Assembly (NCBI GenBank): GCA_964020085.1
Contig: OZ026606.1
Span: 11,653,297 to 11,717,296 of the forward strand
Direction of reading: 5' to 3'
From: Micromussa lordhowensis
Lineage: Eukaryota > Cnidaria > Anthozoa > Scleractinia > Lobophylliidae
Length of the DNA stretch: 64,000 bases
The position numbers were made by a program, and so were the translations under genes. Positions 19,509 to 29,365 of this stretch are shown in pieces (position 1 is the first letter of the stretch; each line of letters opens with the position of its first letter). Below the pieces are notes generated by a model. That model was not told where the DNA came from, did no database searches, and saw nothing but the letters and a program-made list of their open reading frames with translations.

Positions 19509-20270
19509 TTAAATACTTATCTTGAAACAGGGACCCAAGCTTCGGGGAGGGTTTGAATCCTTACGGACTGCATGATCTCCTGCAAAGTGTCTTTGCGAAT
19601 TCGAAGAAACATTCGAAGAGGTAGGCTGGGAGCTTCCACGACTGAAAGGGCGAGGCTGACGACGACGCTTATCTTTGATTTTCCTTTCCGCTCTCCTCTC
19701 CGCGCGATACATCCTTTTTTCGTCGTCAGAGTCTGACGCCAGCTCGTCTGACAGGTACTCGCTCCCGGTTTGCCAACCAAACTCGCTTTTATCAGCTAAC
19801 TTAATGGCTTTAATTCGCTTGGATACGATACCAGTACCTTCCTCCAAGACGGTTTTCACTTTGTCGTATGACTTGTTCTTCAGAGCACTCGCTGCCGCAT
19901 CAAATTTATCCAGCACCTCGAGCTCGTGATCAAGTTGCTGTTGATTCCCTTTTCTTTTACATGTATAGTTTTCACGGCGGGCCTTTTTAACGGATTGTTT
20001 GACGGTGGCGCCATTCTCTTCGGAGAAACGTTGAGCAAAACTACCGAGCCTTGCCTCGATCACTTCAGTAAGGCTATCCGTTAGACGACCGACCGACGCG
20101 TCAACAGTAGACTTTATCGCTTCGCTGATCGCTTGATCCATTACGGCCAAACCGACGTCTGCCGCGTCCAAGGAAAATGAAGGTCTGCTACTCTGGTCGA
20201 TGAACTGAAAATTAAAGTTTTGTATGCGATGGCGTTCACAACCCGAAGGATGAATACATATTAACCGCAC
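19509..20270 (-). CDS. DIRS gag-like protein
   Basis: An open frame of 253 residues; the more natural start may be the ATG at 20141 (MDQAISEAIKSTVDASVGRL), since the first codons lie within repeat module B. The middle is charged and helical (LDKFDAAASALKNKSYDKV), followed by FGWQTGSEYLSDELASDSDD and a basic tail (ERRAERKIKDKRRRQPRPF), a composition I associate with DIRS gag-like ORFs. No zinc knuckle is seen. Gag proteins coat the RNA; that role is inferred from position and composition. It ends 57 bp before the internal A module. Confidence 0.65.
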   Translation of the reverse strand: MRLICIHPSGCERHRIQNFNFQFIDQSSRPSFSLDAADVGLAVMDQAISEAIKSTVDASVGRLTDSLTEVIEARLGSFAQRFSEENGATVKQSVKKARRENYTCKRKGNQQQLDHELEVLDKFDAAASALKNKSYDKVKTVLEEGTGIVSKRIKAIKLADKSEFGWQTGSEYLSDELASDSDDEKRMYRAERRAERKIKDKRRRQPRPFSRGSSQPTSSNVSSNSQRHFAGDHAVRKDSNPPRSLGPCFKISI

Positions 20271-20411
20271 AATTATATACCGCTATGCAAATAACTTTAC
20301 ACACAAGAGACATAACAGAACGCGTACTTAACGAGGACCACATTCCATACAGAACGTGCAGAAAGCAATTACATGTATCTGCTAAACTTCGTAACGCAGA
20401 TATTTAGACAT
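20208..20411. repeat. DIRS split repeat module B, terminal copy
   Basis: Same as 19155-19352 with a 6-bp insertion (ACATGT near 20370). It ends in TTTAGACAT at the element boundary. Confidence 0.85.
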
Positions 20412-20460
20412 TTCGAGCGTTAGCCCTTCGTCGGAGCGAATGATTTAGTTGAAGACAAAA
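20412..20460 (-). mobile_element. Penelope-like 3' repeat, part right of the DIRS insertion
   Basis: TTCGAGCGTTAGCCCTTCGT continues the sequence cut at 15250, matching 24186 onward. Confidence 0.65.
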
Positions 20461-20595
20461 CGCTTCCCGGATGCATTCAGTTTGATAGTTGACACTCATT
20501 ATGTTTGCTCTTGCATGTACATGTGTAGATTCAATTTGGGACTCATTATCATTATCATTATCATTATTTAGCATTAACAATCTGCGTCCGTTCGT

Positions 20596-20905
20596 CAGCC
20601 AGTCAGCCAATCTGTTCTTCCTTCCTTCCTTTCGTCAGTCGATCACTCAGTCAGCCAGCCAGTCAGCTAGCAAGTCAGTCAGTCAGTCACTCAGTCAGCC
20701 AGCCAGTCAGCCAGCAAGTCAGTCAGTCAGTCACTCCGTGAGTCAGTCACTCATTCAGTCAGTCAGTCAGCCAGCTTGCAAGTCACTCAGTCAGTCACTC
20801 CGTGAGTCAGTCACTCAGTCAGCCAGCCAGCAAGTCAGTCAGTCAGTCAGTCAGTCAGTCAGTCACTCCATGAGTCAGTCAGCTAGTCATCCAGTCGTCA
20901 GTCAG
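20596..20905. repeat. AGTC/AGCC tetranucleotide microsatellite
   Basis: About 300 bp of CAGT and CAGC units with occasional CACT and CATT. A long open frame (Ser/Gln-rich) over it is a by-product of the repeat. Confidence 0.9.
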
Positions 20906-21165
20906 TTAATCAATATAAATTTGGCTTCATTCAAATTTTAAGCTTTTACTCAGAGCGGCAAGATATAAAACTTAACTTATACTTTTTAGCTTTTAATTTT
21001 TTTATAGCTCACCTTTTAATGCACAAGTGATCATATATTCATGATCATATATTCATGCAACCTGCAGCAACGTAAACAAAATGCACTGACAACGAAAAGG
21101 CACCGCAATGTAAGCTACCTGCCATACCGAACGATTTACTGAATAATTTAATCAATTGCAATGCC

Positions 21166-21470
21166 TTGTAATAATTATTATTAAAAACTGCATTATTGGA
21201 TAATGCAATTCGAGAGTTTTCATTGGCTTAGCCATCATGGGTTATGAGCCATTATACCATGCTCTACGAATATCGGGTAAGCGTACGCGTGATTTGTTTG
21301 ACGCGTTTCTGTTTATGTTTTTTTTGTAAGTTTAGTTTGCTCTATTTTTGGGGCGTTTTTAATAAAACAATTATTCCAATCGCCCTTGTTGGATATGAGA
21401 TGATTATAGCCAACGAGGCGCATACTATCTACCATCTCATATCCAACGCGCACTTGTGGAGTAATTGTTA
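21166..21470 (-). repeat. MITE family 1, copy B (inverted)
   Basis: Reverse complement of copy A: begins with TTGGATAATGCAATTCGAG and ends with the TTGGATATGAGATGAT palindrome and an AATTGTTAA end. Confidence 0.7.
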
Positions 21471-23412
21471 AATAGGCCATATTCCTATTCTCGGTATGGG
21501 ACTGGAACTAGCTTGAAACTGAGGCTAGTGCGGGTAGTCCGTTTCAAATGCAAATGCAAAAGTGTAGGATTTCAACGAGGCTCATCAACTATGTTTTTGA
21601 CCGTTCTGTATATTGAACGCAATTAGGAAATTTAAAGATAAGCAACGAAAGATGTACGTATTTAAAAAAAAGCTGAAAGATAAAATTGCCTTTGAAAATG
21701 CCCCACCCTAGCCTCAGGCTGACCTGTTAAAGTAAAATGAAATACTGCCAAGGAAGGCAGGAAAAGTTGCCAAATTCCCGACAAATGCCCGGGGAGATTA
21801 CTCGGACCGGGTGATAAGAAATAAATAAAAACAAAACACAAAACCGTTAACCAGTTGGAGCCAAGAGTGAGTTTTAAAGTTTTCTGCATGATAAATACCT
21901 GTGGCAACGAAACAAAAAAGGCGCAAAATTGATACAAAGCAATTAGTTTTGCTTTCCTTGACCCGATGATGCTTCCAACGGCTGTGTTTTTTTAGATAAA
22001 TACGAGAGAAGCTCTCAGTGAAAGTCACTTAATTTGCATATCGATATTTTCAGCTCGCAGTCGCTACGTACATACACAGCTAGTCACCCAAACAGTCCAA
22101 TATTTAATATTTACTCAGCAAAATACGTCATTTATTTACCGCGTGGTGGTAACAGCAAGCAAGCAAGTCTTGTTCGGGTTTTGTTGCGGAGAAAAACGCG
22201 TTAGAAAAGAGAAACGCTGTTTTAATTTTCTGAACTTTATATCATAAGGTAAGTTTAGCGCTGGCTAACAATGTTCTAAAACAATGTTTATGGTTTACCT
22301 ATTAGAAAATGATAAATTCACATTCAATTTACAGCATGTGTTTTCATTTGCCGTTATTTGAGAGTCCTCGTGCTAAGATGCTACAGGAAAACACAGTTTC
22401 AAAACATGTCAAAGATTTGTGAAGACTTAATGCGAACCTTCATTTCGGACATTTTATTTACACCAGCTATTTCACTGAGAACACAGTTTCAGGCTTTTTC
22501 AACAAAGCGAACACAAAGGATCTGAGAAATTATTTTGACTTGCTAAGACACGAGATATGTTGAAGTTGGCAAGAAATTTTACCTGATATATTGCGGGTTG
22601 CTTGTTTGAATAGGTTGTGTTTTTTAAAAAGAAATATAGCCCATATAGTGTATTTCTAAGTTTTTGATGCGTTTTGTTTTGCCTTTGAGACGTACCTTTC
22701 AGAGATGGCCCTGGGCATCTGAGCACATAGGATTAATTTCCGATATTAAAAAAAAATACCTACCCACGTATCTGGCAACGATTTACAGTGATAGCACCTT
22801 TATAATCAGTTTAACTTCCAATGAAGCAAATGAAGCGAATTGCAATGTCATGAAAAATTGAAGAAGCCGGTGGAATAAGTGTTTTGTGCATGGAATCAGC
22901 TGAGGAAAGTTCTCTTCTCTATATTAAAAACAGATCATTTCCCAGTTGCCGTTTGCCTCTGTAGCCTTCTGCCCACAGATTCATTTTCATGCAAATCAAA
23001 CTCATTTTTCATAAGAAAGGTCTTGTACGTGGACCCGTTTTGAAACAGATCCACAATTGTTCTTCATTGTTTGTTCATTGTTTCAACATTTCATTAGATA
23101 TAATTATACTAATCATGTTTTAGCCATAATGTGACTTCCCTGATATCTTCTTAAGTTACTTATAAACCGCATTTTCCTGTCGCAAGAAACGAGGAACTCT
23201 AGCAAAAACAAAAAACAAAAGAAGACAAACTTCACCATTGCACTAATAATTTGTTAAAAACTGACAAAAACTGGAGTTACAATGACAGACCCTCGTCAAT
23301 AACTGTTTTAATCATAAAAGTACAATTTCGTCGATTGTGAAGACTCCTCATTTTCCACTAATTCACTTGCCAAATTGTTATCTGACAGTTTGTTGTCGGA
23401 CAGTTCAATAAG
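21471..23412. other. intergenic DNA, no gene recognised
   Basis: Only short open frames without known motifs. A good donor-like site (AAG then GTAAGT) at about 22248-22254 could mark a noncoding exon, but nothing pairs with it. Confidence 0.35.
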
Positions 23413-23450
23413 CCAATCACATTCAAATGTGTACTTTAAATCAACCAATC

Positions 23451-23482
<32 letters not shown>

Positions 23483-23495
23483 TCAATTTCAGAGT
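23413..23495. repeat. 32-bp tandem repeat, three copies
   Basis: CCAATCACATTCAAA units start at 23413, 23445 and 23477, exactly 32 bp apart, with growing divergence in the last copy. Confidence 0.8.
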
Positions 23496-23602
23496 GACAT
23501 GAAACAATTTACTTCTCCTTTGTTAGTATTTTAATGCAATTTTTCCCTTTCTTTCATAACTTGGCTATTCTTGTTTTCTCGGAAATTGTAATTTTTATGA
23601 TT

Positions 23603-23622
23603 AATTGGTAATAAGACTTCGT

Positions 23623-23653
<31 letters not shown>

Positions 23654-23752
23654 GATAAACAAATCGGACTCCCGCTGAGCGGTCGTCCGATTTTGTTATC
23701 ATATGTATGATTACAGACCGAACTGGACTCCACTTAGTCCTATTACCATTAC
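23603..23752. repeat. palindromic MITE
   Basis: The arms TAATTGGTAATAAGACTTCG and the inverted AGTCCTATTACCATTA enclose a second nested palindrome (GGTCTGTAATCATAC ... ATGATTACAGACC) with AATCGGAC / GTCCGATT at the centre. Confidence 0.7.
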
Positions 23753-24105
23753 AAATAATAAATTTAACCCTTTCTTCATTTTATTTTTGCGGGAAAATCT
23801 CTTAGAGTTATCCGTCTGGAATTTTGAACCAGATAAATAGGAGTAGATAGAAACCTTTTTTTGCCTTTGTGTACGAATGTTCTTTCTCGTTTTTAGCGTC
23901 GGGGAGGGGGAGAGTGTGTGTAGTCATGGGAGGGGGGGGGGATACCGCACAAAGCAACCTGTTATTTGCAATTTTCCTTTCGTTTATCCTTTCAGTGTAA
24001 ACAGGTGTTTTGTGGACTCTGTTATCGTAGTCCACATGAAACGACAAATTGAACGAAGTGATTTTAAAATTTTGTCGTGGTTCATTTTCTCCCCGAGTAA
24101 TCTGT

Positions 24106-24215
24106 TGTCTTGTCAGATAATTTGGTTTTATCAACTGGGTTGATAATGTGAATTGTCCACCGTAAAGAGATTCGGAAGCTGACGTTTCGAGCGTTAGCCC
24201 TTCGTCGGAGCGGTA

Positions 24216-24252
<37 letters not shown>

Positions 24253-24260
24253 TGCCCCGT
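24106..24260 (-). mobile_element. Penelope-like 3' repeat, uninterrupted copy
   Basis: Contains TTTGGTTTTATCAACTGGGT, GATTCGGAAGCTGACGTTTC and CCGACGCAGCACCACAG. It is the unoccupied paralogue of the site used by the DIRS element. On the minus strand CGACGA ... CGAAACGTC resembles a hammerhead core with one changed base. Confidence 0.65.
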
Positions 24261-24784
24261 TTATTCGTTTGTTGTCTCTTGTCAGCTGCTCATGTCAGCC
24301 GGCGGTGACTTAATCAAGATGGATGGTTACTGACTCTTTGAATCGTACCCCTGTTTCTTTACAGTTTCCCTTTATTATAATATTTCATTGGATACTGTGT
24401 CCTGTCTAAAGAAAAAAGAACTTCTTTCGAAGATCAACTCAACTTAGTCTTATTGTCTGAGAAAGCCACAAAGTCTAGTCACTTCTACGGCTGTTAAGAT
24501 GGCGGAGCCTAGTTTTACTTTAGTTGTCATATTTTTCTTGCATTTTTTAATAAAATAGAATTTCCGTTTTCCTCTCTTTCTCTGTGTTATGTGATAATCT
24601 CAGTGATAGCGGTTTCAGTCTGATTAAATTAATTTGGGACATGAGCCGGCATATGTTTGGGAAAAAAAATTTTCGAAATGAAAATGAAATCACGACATGA
24701 GAGTTGTTATAATGTCGCGGGCAAACGCAATAAAAGCCGTTCCAGAAACAATTGTTCAACACAGAAGACTGTCTTGCTGACAAT
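24261..24784. other. intergenic DNA before the foldback element
   Basis: No gene or clear repeat is seen. Confidence 0.4.
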
Positions 24785-24790
24785 CCCAGC

Positions 24791-25317
24791 TATGGCAAGC
24801 CGATTGTAGCAATATTCAATAATTTGATATATATTCAATTTAGTATTTATATTTATGTAACATTTTTTTTTATTTATTCAATTTAATATTTATATTTATG
24901 CAATATTTCTAAATCCATTTAATTTAATATGTCTATATTTATTTAATTCAATCGCTCAATATCCATTTAATTTAATCCGCATATATTCATTTAATTTAAT
25001 CCGTATATATTCATTCAATTTAATCCGTATATATCCATTTAATTTAATCCGTATATATTCATTCAATTTAATCCGTAAAAATATCCATTTAATCTCGGGG
25101 ACTGGGTCAAGCCATCGGATCTGAAAGCTAAGGGCCTGTGGAAGAATCGTTGCAATACAATATGGCGGACGAGGTTAGAAGAGACCTGCAGCTGCCGTCG
25201 TTTTCAGCCTCAGTTTTAGACAAAACGGAGTATCTTTGACAAAATGATGTGGGCGATGGAACTACCGAAGCGCATGCTGAAGTTATCGATCAGGATGTAT
25301 CAGGATGTACAAGTATC
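24791..25317. repeat. left inverted arm of the foldback element
   Basis: Reverse complement of 28312-28855. The 24-bp unit (CCGTATATATTCATTCAATT plus TAAT) recurs about five times at 24975-25090. An inward ORF start (ATGGCGGACGAGGTTAG) is at 25161, but its frame meets TGA at about 25237. Confidence 0.85.
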
Positions 25318-25344
25318 AGGATGCTTATATCGATAAGAGATTGT

Positions 25345-25989
25345 CGTGATATTTTCTACCGGATGATCTTAACAAATAACACTTTCACTTTTAATGGACA
25401 ACATTACAGACAGATCAATGGAACTGCGATGGGAACAAAAATGGCCCCTTCCTACGCCAAGCTCTTCATGGGCAATTTAGAACAAAAAGCCCTAGCAGCT
25501 GCTACACACTCTCTCCTGATTTGGTGGCGTTACATCGACGATATATTTCTCCTTTGGAGACATGGCGAAGAGAAGTTGAATGATTTCATCACATACTTAA
25601 ACAACCTGCATCCTACTATGAAGTTTGCCAGTTCCTTCTCTTACAACGAAATCCCTTTCCTTGATGTCAAAGTAATGCTCCTCAACGGTAGACTGGAAAC
25701 GGACCTTTATGTTAAACCCACTGACAAACATCAGTACCTCCTTAAATCATCCTGTCACCCATCTCACACTAAACAATCCATTCCCTTTAGCCTGGCCTTA
25801 CGACTAAGAAGAATTTGTTCAACGGATGAGTTCTTCAACACACGGTCTGATGCACTCGCAAGTCATCTTATCAAGAGAGGATACAAATACCGTTTCATTA
25901 AAGACGAAATCGACAAAGTACGCCAAATTCCACGCAGTAGAGCCCTCAAAACATCCACGAAAAAAAGTCCAACAGAATTCCATTTGTAG
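25345..25989 (+). pseudogene. Penelope reverse transcriptase fragment
   Basis: Shows the Penelope palm: FNGQHYRQINGTAMGTKMAP, then WWRYIDDIFLLW (catalytic YIDD) and EIPFLDVKVML. The fingers are missing, so the copy is 5'-truncated. The frame ends at 25989, but the protein continues in another frame from about 25965 (FVVTFNPALP) until a TGA near 26153. The copy is therefore broken by one frameshift and one stop before the endonuclease. Confidence 0.85.
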
Positions 25990-26164
25990 TTACATTTAAT
26001 CCAGCCTTACCTAACATACCTCAAGTCATTTCCAGCAACCTCAACATTCTTCGTTCTTCACAATGTTGCCAAGCAGCATTCCCTTCTCCTCCTCTCATAT
26101 CATACCGCCGATGCAACAACCTACGTGACATACTAGTCAGGGCCAAACACTGCTGACCACCCCC

Positions 26165-26617
26165 TTGGCACCGGGATCTTTCCGTTGTAACAGAAGAAGG
26201 TGTAAAACGTGCCGTTTTATTAAAGAAGGAACCACGTCTTACACTCTCTTCGCTACTAACGAGCAAAAAGGTATACGGAATCACATCGCCTGCTCTTCTT
26301 CTAACCTCGTGTACATGATACAATGCACCAAATGCAGGATCCAATACATAGGGGACACTAAACGTCGCCTTAGCGATAGATTTGGAGAACACCGACGCGC
26401 AGTAGAGAAAGCCATCACACAACGTGACATCGATCAACCCGCCGCCGTTTCTGATCACTTCACTCTCCCTGGCCATTCACTGAACAAAATAGAACTGATT
26501 CCTCTTGAACTTATTAATTCAAATAGAGACGCGATCCGTAAGGCAAGAGAGGCATTTTTAATCTACAAGGACAAGACACTTGAACCCTCTGGGATGAACA
26601 GGCGTGACGAAATTTAA
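26165..26617 (+). pseudogene. Penelope GIY-YIG endonuclease domain
   Basis: 150 residues beginning with a cysteine cluster (CNRRRCKTC), then LVYMIQCTKCRIQYIGDTKR, the GIY-YIG core as found in Penelope elements, with RLSDRFGEHRRA holding the catalytic Arg and following helix. In the family this domain nicks target DNA. It is cut off from the reverse transcriptase by the upstream lesions. The apparent start codon is an internal methionine-equivalent, not a real start. Confidence 0.85.
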
Positions 26618-26630
26618 TCCGTTTATATTT

Positions 26631-27541
26631 CCCGACTTATCCAATCGAACAGTTCGGCAATCAAACCCAATCGAACACCAATCGTTTGATTGCTGAACTC
26701 AATCGAACATAATCGAACTCACAATAAAATTTTGCCAATCGAACACAATCGAACGTTGTGGCATGCACAGCAATCTTCCGATGACGCCGCACAACTGGCC
26801 CACGGAATAAATTTCGCCGGGCGTGATTCTAGGATCAACACAAGCTGGCAAACAGCATTCTTACCGGACACTCGCGAACAGTTACAAGTTACAAGCTACA
26901 GTTACAAGTTTCTTGCCTACTACGTTGATTTTGATCGTAAGAAAAAAATTGTTTTACTAATTGTTTTGTTATTTTTAGCATCTATGTTGACAAAATTATC
27001 TTCTACCGACATTATTGTGTTACGCTGGCGACTGCTCTCCTCTTCTCCACGTCACTCTTGGCCACTCTGGAGAACCTGGAGAGACTAATGGCTGCAGCGA
27101 GGTCCCTTCTGCTTATTATAATACTAATTTTAAACACAGCTGCCTGTGTTGCTGTTGTTGAAATGGTGCGATTTTTCTCTGTTGAGAAGCATTTCCTTTT
27201 AACAGTCACAGTACCTTAACAGTCATCGAAATTGCCTTTTATTTGTTTTGTTTTTTTCGAACATTGACATTCTTGCAGTATGATGTTCAGTTCCGGGTTA
27301 TTCAATAAAAGCTGACAATGATTATATTCCACGTGTTTTACTCAGTTTGAGGCGTCAAGAGACAATTGCATTGGACTAGTTCGATTTTGTTCGATTATAT
27401 TGGTTCGATTGGTTCGAAAATCGAACTCACAGCAAAATAAGTATTCGATTTTGTTCGATTGCCGAACCCAATCGAACGATTGGAGTTCGATTGGGTTCGA
27501 TTGGTTTTTTTGTTCGGTTTTGTTCGATTGGATAGGTCGGG
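26631..27541. mobile_element. 911-bp inverted-repeat element nested in the Penelope 3' region
   Basis: The ends CCCGACTTATCCAATCGAAC and the inverted GTTCGATTGGATAGGTCGGG are flanked by ATATTT on both sides (26625-26630 and 27542-27547), a 6-bp duplication. Both ends contain many TCGAAC/GTTCGA motifs in about 100 bp. The interior has short open frames only. A degraded relative is at 46600-46880. Confidence 0.8.
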
Positions 27542-27690
27542 ATATTTCTATATATTTTTATAACCAACTTGTAACCGTCACTTTTACTATTTTTCTATTT
27601 TTATCAACCAATTATGTCACAAATTTTCCTTGTATCATTTTAAATATTGGAACCGTTTGTTTCCATTTTTAGTCAGCTTCAGTGTAGCCC

Positions 27691-27720
27691 CTGAAGAAGG
27701 TTAGTTCTGTCTAACCGAAA
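27691..27720 (+). ncRNA. hammerhead-like ribozyme core in the Penelope 3' region
   Basis: CTGAAGA is followed by a stem (GGTTAG, loop, CTAACC) and GAAA, matching the CUGANGA - stem II - GAAA core. Hammerhead motifs are known in Penelope elements. Stem III and the cleavage site are not clear, so activity is unproven. Confidence 0.45.
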
Positions 27721-27759
27721 TATTGGGCATTAAAATTTACCTTAGCTGTTTGATCAGCC

Positions 27760-28059
27760 TTTCATTTAGATTTATGCTTTATTGAACACTGCTGATCCTG
27801 ATCTTAACAAAGATCCGGCTTCACTTCGCTACTGTTTGGGCAAGTGGTCCTTTCTTTACAGTTTACCTATTTTCTACTGACCGGACCAGTGTCACAGTGA
27901 TTTGGGTACCCCTTAGTTTTGGGTACCCCCGTACCCAAATCCCTAGAACACTGATAGCGTTAAATACCGCAGACTGGGGCAGGTGAAAGATCAAAAAGTC
28001 TGCTCAAAAACCATACATTTTCTTACGAAGCTTTGTCTTAACAGATTTGGGGGGCTTTC
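27760..28059. other. residual interior of the foldback element
   Basis: Contains a small imperfect palindrome (TTTGGGTACCCC ... GTACCCAAA, about 27900-27945). No gene is seen. Confidence 0.3.
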
Positions 28060-28491
28060 TTAATCTTGATATAAACACACTACGTCTCCGAACGGTTGTC
28101 GCAATTGATAACAGACTGTCTGATTCAAGTCCACAGTCACAACGACAAACAAAACCGATTCACGCGCCAAAATTCCTTGTACAAACATGCTCTTGGTATC
28201 TTTATTGATAACCCTTGAAATACACGTTATTTTAAAGAAAAAAGGCGCATTGTAAACCTCAGATCGATCGGCGATTGAATAAGATCGATAGTATGCGAGC
28301 GAACACACTGAGATACTTATACATCCTGATACATCCTGATCGATAACTTCAGCATGCGCTTCGGTTGTTCCATCGCCCACATCATCTTGACAAAGATACT
28401 CCGTTTTGTCTAAAACTGAGGCTGAAAACGACGGCAGCTGAAGGTCTCTTCTAACCTCGTCCGCCATATTGTATTGCAACGATTCTTCCAC
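28060..28491 (-). CDS. unrecognised ORF starting in the foldback right arm
   Basis: 143 residues from 28491; the natural start may be the internal ATG giving MADEVRRDLQLPSFSASVLD. The first 60 residues lie in the inverted arm and are acidic (TEYLCQDDVGDGTTEAHAEV). The rest lies in the unique interior and looks less protein-like, so the arm part may be a first exon. No family is recognised. The same start occurs in the left arm but is broken by a stop, so only this copy remains open. Confidence 0.35.
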   Translation of the reverse strand: MEESLQYNMADEVRRDLQLPSFSASVLDKTEYLCQDDVGDGTTEAHAEVIDQDVSGCISISVCSLAYYRSYSIADRSEVYNAPFFFKITCISRVINKDTKSMFVQGILARESVLFVVVTVDLNQTVCYQLRQPFGDVVCLYQD

Positions 28492-28855
28492 AGGCCCTTA
28501 GCTTTCAGATCCGATGGCTTGACCCAGTCCCCGAGATTAAATGGATATTTTTACGGATTGAATAAATATATACGGATTAAATTAAATGAATATACACGGA
28601 TTAAATTGAATGAATATATACGGATTAAATTAAATGAATATATACGGATTAAATTGAATGAATATATGCGGATTAAATTAAATGGATATTGAGCGATTGA
28701 ATTAAATAAATATAGACATATTAAATTAAATGGATTTAGAAATATTGCATAAATATAAATATTAAATTGAATAAATAAAAAAATGTTACATAAATATAAA
28801 TACTAAATTGAATATATATCAAATTATTGAATATTGCTACAATCGGCTTGCCATA
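28312..28855. repeat. right inverted arm of the foldback element
   Basis: 17 bp longer than the left arm through extra tandem sequence at about 28555-28690. It carries the same inward ORF on the minus strand, here without the stop. Confidence 0.85.
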
Positions 28856-28861
28856 CCCAGC

Positions 28862-29365
28862 ACGCTGGCTCGTACACTTTACAAAAGTCAATTTTTTTTC
28901 AAAGAATGCGTGACACGTCACGTTAATTATTCATGATATCTGCATGGCGAAATTAATTTGTAATAGGCTTTCACGTCGATCGCTTCAATGGTAATGCAAT
29001 ATACATCGGCGCTGCGGTACGAAACGAATATACTGTCTAACTGTTGGGTCTTGCTGATTCCTGATATAGGTAGATCGAAGTACAATCTATAAACGACAGA
29101 AAGAAAACACCATCTTTCTGCTGAAACGATCTCTGCCCGGGCTTGATGGAGATCCAATCTGTTGTGTAATTTTGATGTACACAAAGAAGTATTAAGGACC
29201 GTTGCATCAGCAAAATGGTGAGTATGGCCGCATTGATTTCTGAAGGTTTGCTGAGTACGTTCGGCCACGATTTCATTGTTTGCTCCCTAATTACACTGCT
29301 GAATTTCTGTTGAATTGTAGATTGAGAGATCTCGACGCGTTTTTTTTCCGCCGTTGCGAGCGTTG
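28862..29365. other. upstream region of the TMEM198-like gene
   Basis: Must contain the promoter and 5' UTR of the gene starting at 29366. The foldback element ends only 510 bp before that start. No TATA box is evident. Confidence 0.4.

Larger units (their letters stand above)
15251..20411 (-). mobile_element. DIRS-type tyrosine-recombinase retrotransposon with split direct repeats
   Basis: Two repeat modules occur twice in direct orientation. Module A is at 15251-15345 and 19353-19451; module B is at 19155-19352 and 20208-20411. Read on the minus strand the order is B, gag-like ORF, A-B, RT/RNase H, tyrosine recombinase, A. The internal A-B join (TTTAGACAT next to TCTGCAC) equals what circularising the two ends would produce, as expected for elements that replicate through a circle and have no target duplication. 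The flanks GCTGACGT and TTCGAGCG rejoin exactly as the uninterrupted paralogue at 24177-24190, so both ends are known to about one base. The A and B copies are nearly identical (one 6-bp insertion in B, a poly(A) length change in A), so the insertion looks young. Lesions are one frameshift and one stop in pol. Confidence 0.9.
25318..27750 (+). mobile_element. 5'-truncated Penelope-like element with GIY-YIG endonuclease
   Basis: It lies within the foldback element. It begins inside the reverse transcriptase and continues through a GIY-YIG domain into a 3' region with a hammerhead-like core at 27691-27720. The 3' region is split by a 911-bp inverted-repeat element (26631-27541). The exact edges are uncertain by tens of bases. 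Confidence 0.8.
24791..28855. mobile_element. foldback-like element with 0.53-kb inverted arms and 6-bp target duplication
   Basis: The left arm 24791-25317 and the right arm 28312-28855 are inverted copies that differ mainly in the number of internal tandem units. They begin TATGGCAAGCCGATTG at both ends. CCCAGC lies immediately outside each end (24785-24790 and 28856-28861), a perfect 6-bp target duplication. Each arm has an AT-rich part, a 24-bp tandem array, then a single-copy part with an inward-facing ORF start. Little of the original interior remains (about 25318-25345 and 27760-28311), because most of it is an inserted Penelope element. No transposase is recognised, so the superfamily is open; 6-bp duplications occur in Mavericks and a few others, but the ends here do not match the AG start of Mavericks. 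Confidence 0.85.

Noticed and set aside
20489..20941. 150-residue Ser/Gln-rich open frame
   Set aside because: It is a translation of the AGTC microsatellite with no constraint visible.
21662..21937. 91-residue minus-strand hydrophobic frame
   Set aside because: No recognisable domain or splice context.
26021..26476. 151-residue minus-strand frame
   Set aside because: It is the shadow of the Penelope endonuclease region.
28474..28692. Open frame with eight-residue repeats (LNEYIRIK)
   Set aside because: It arises from the 24-bp array of the foldback arm, read outward.
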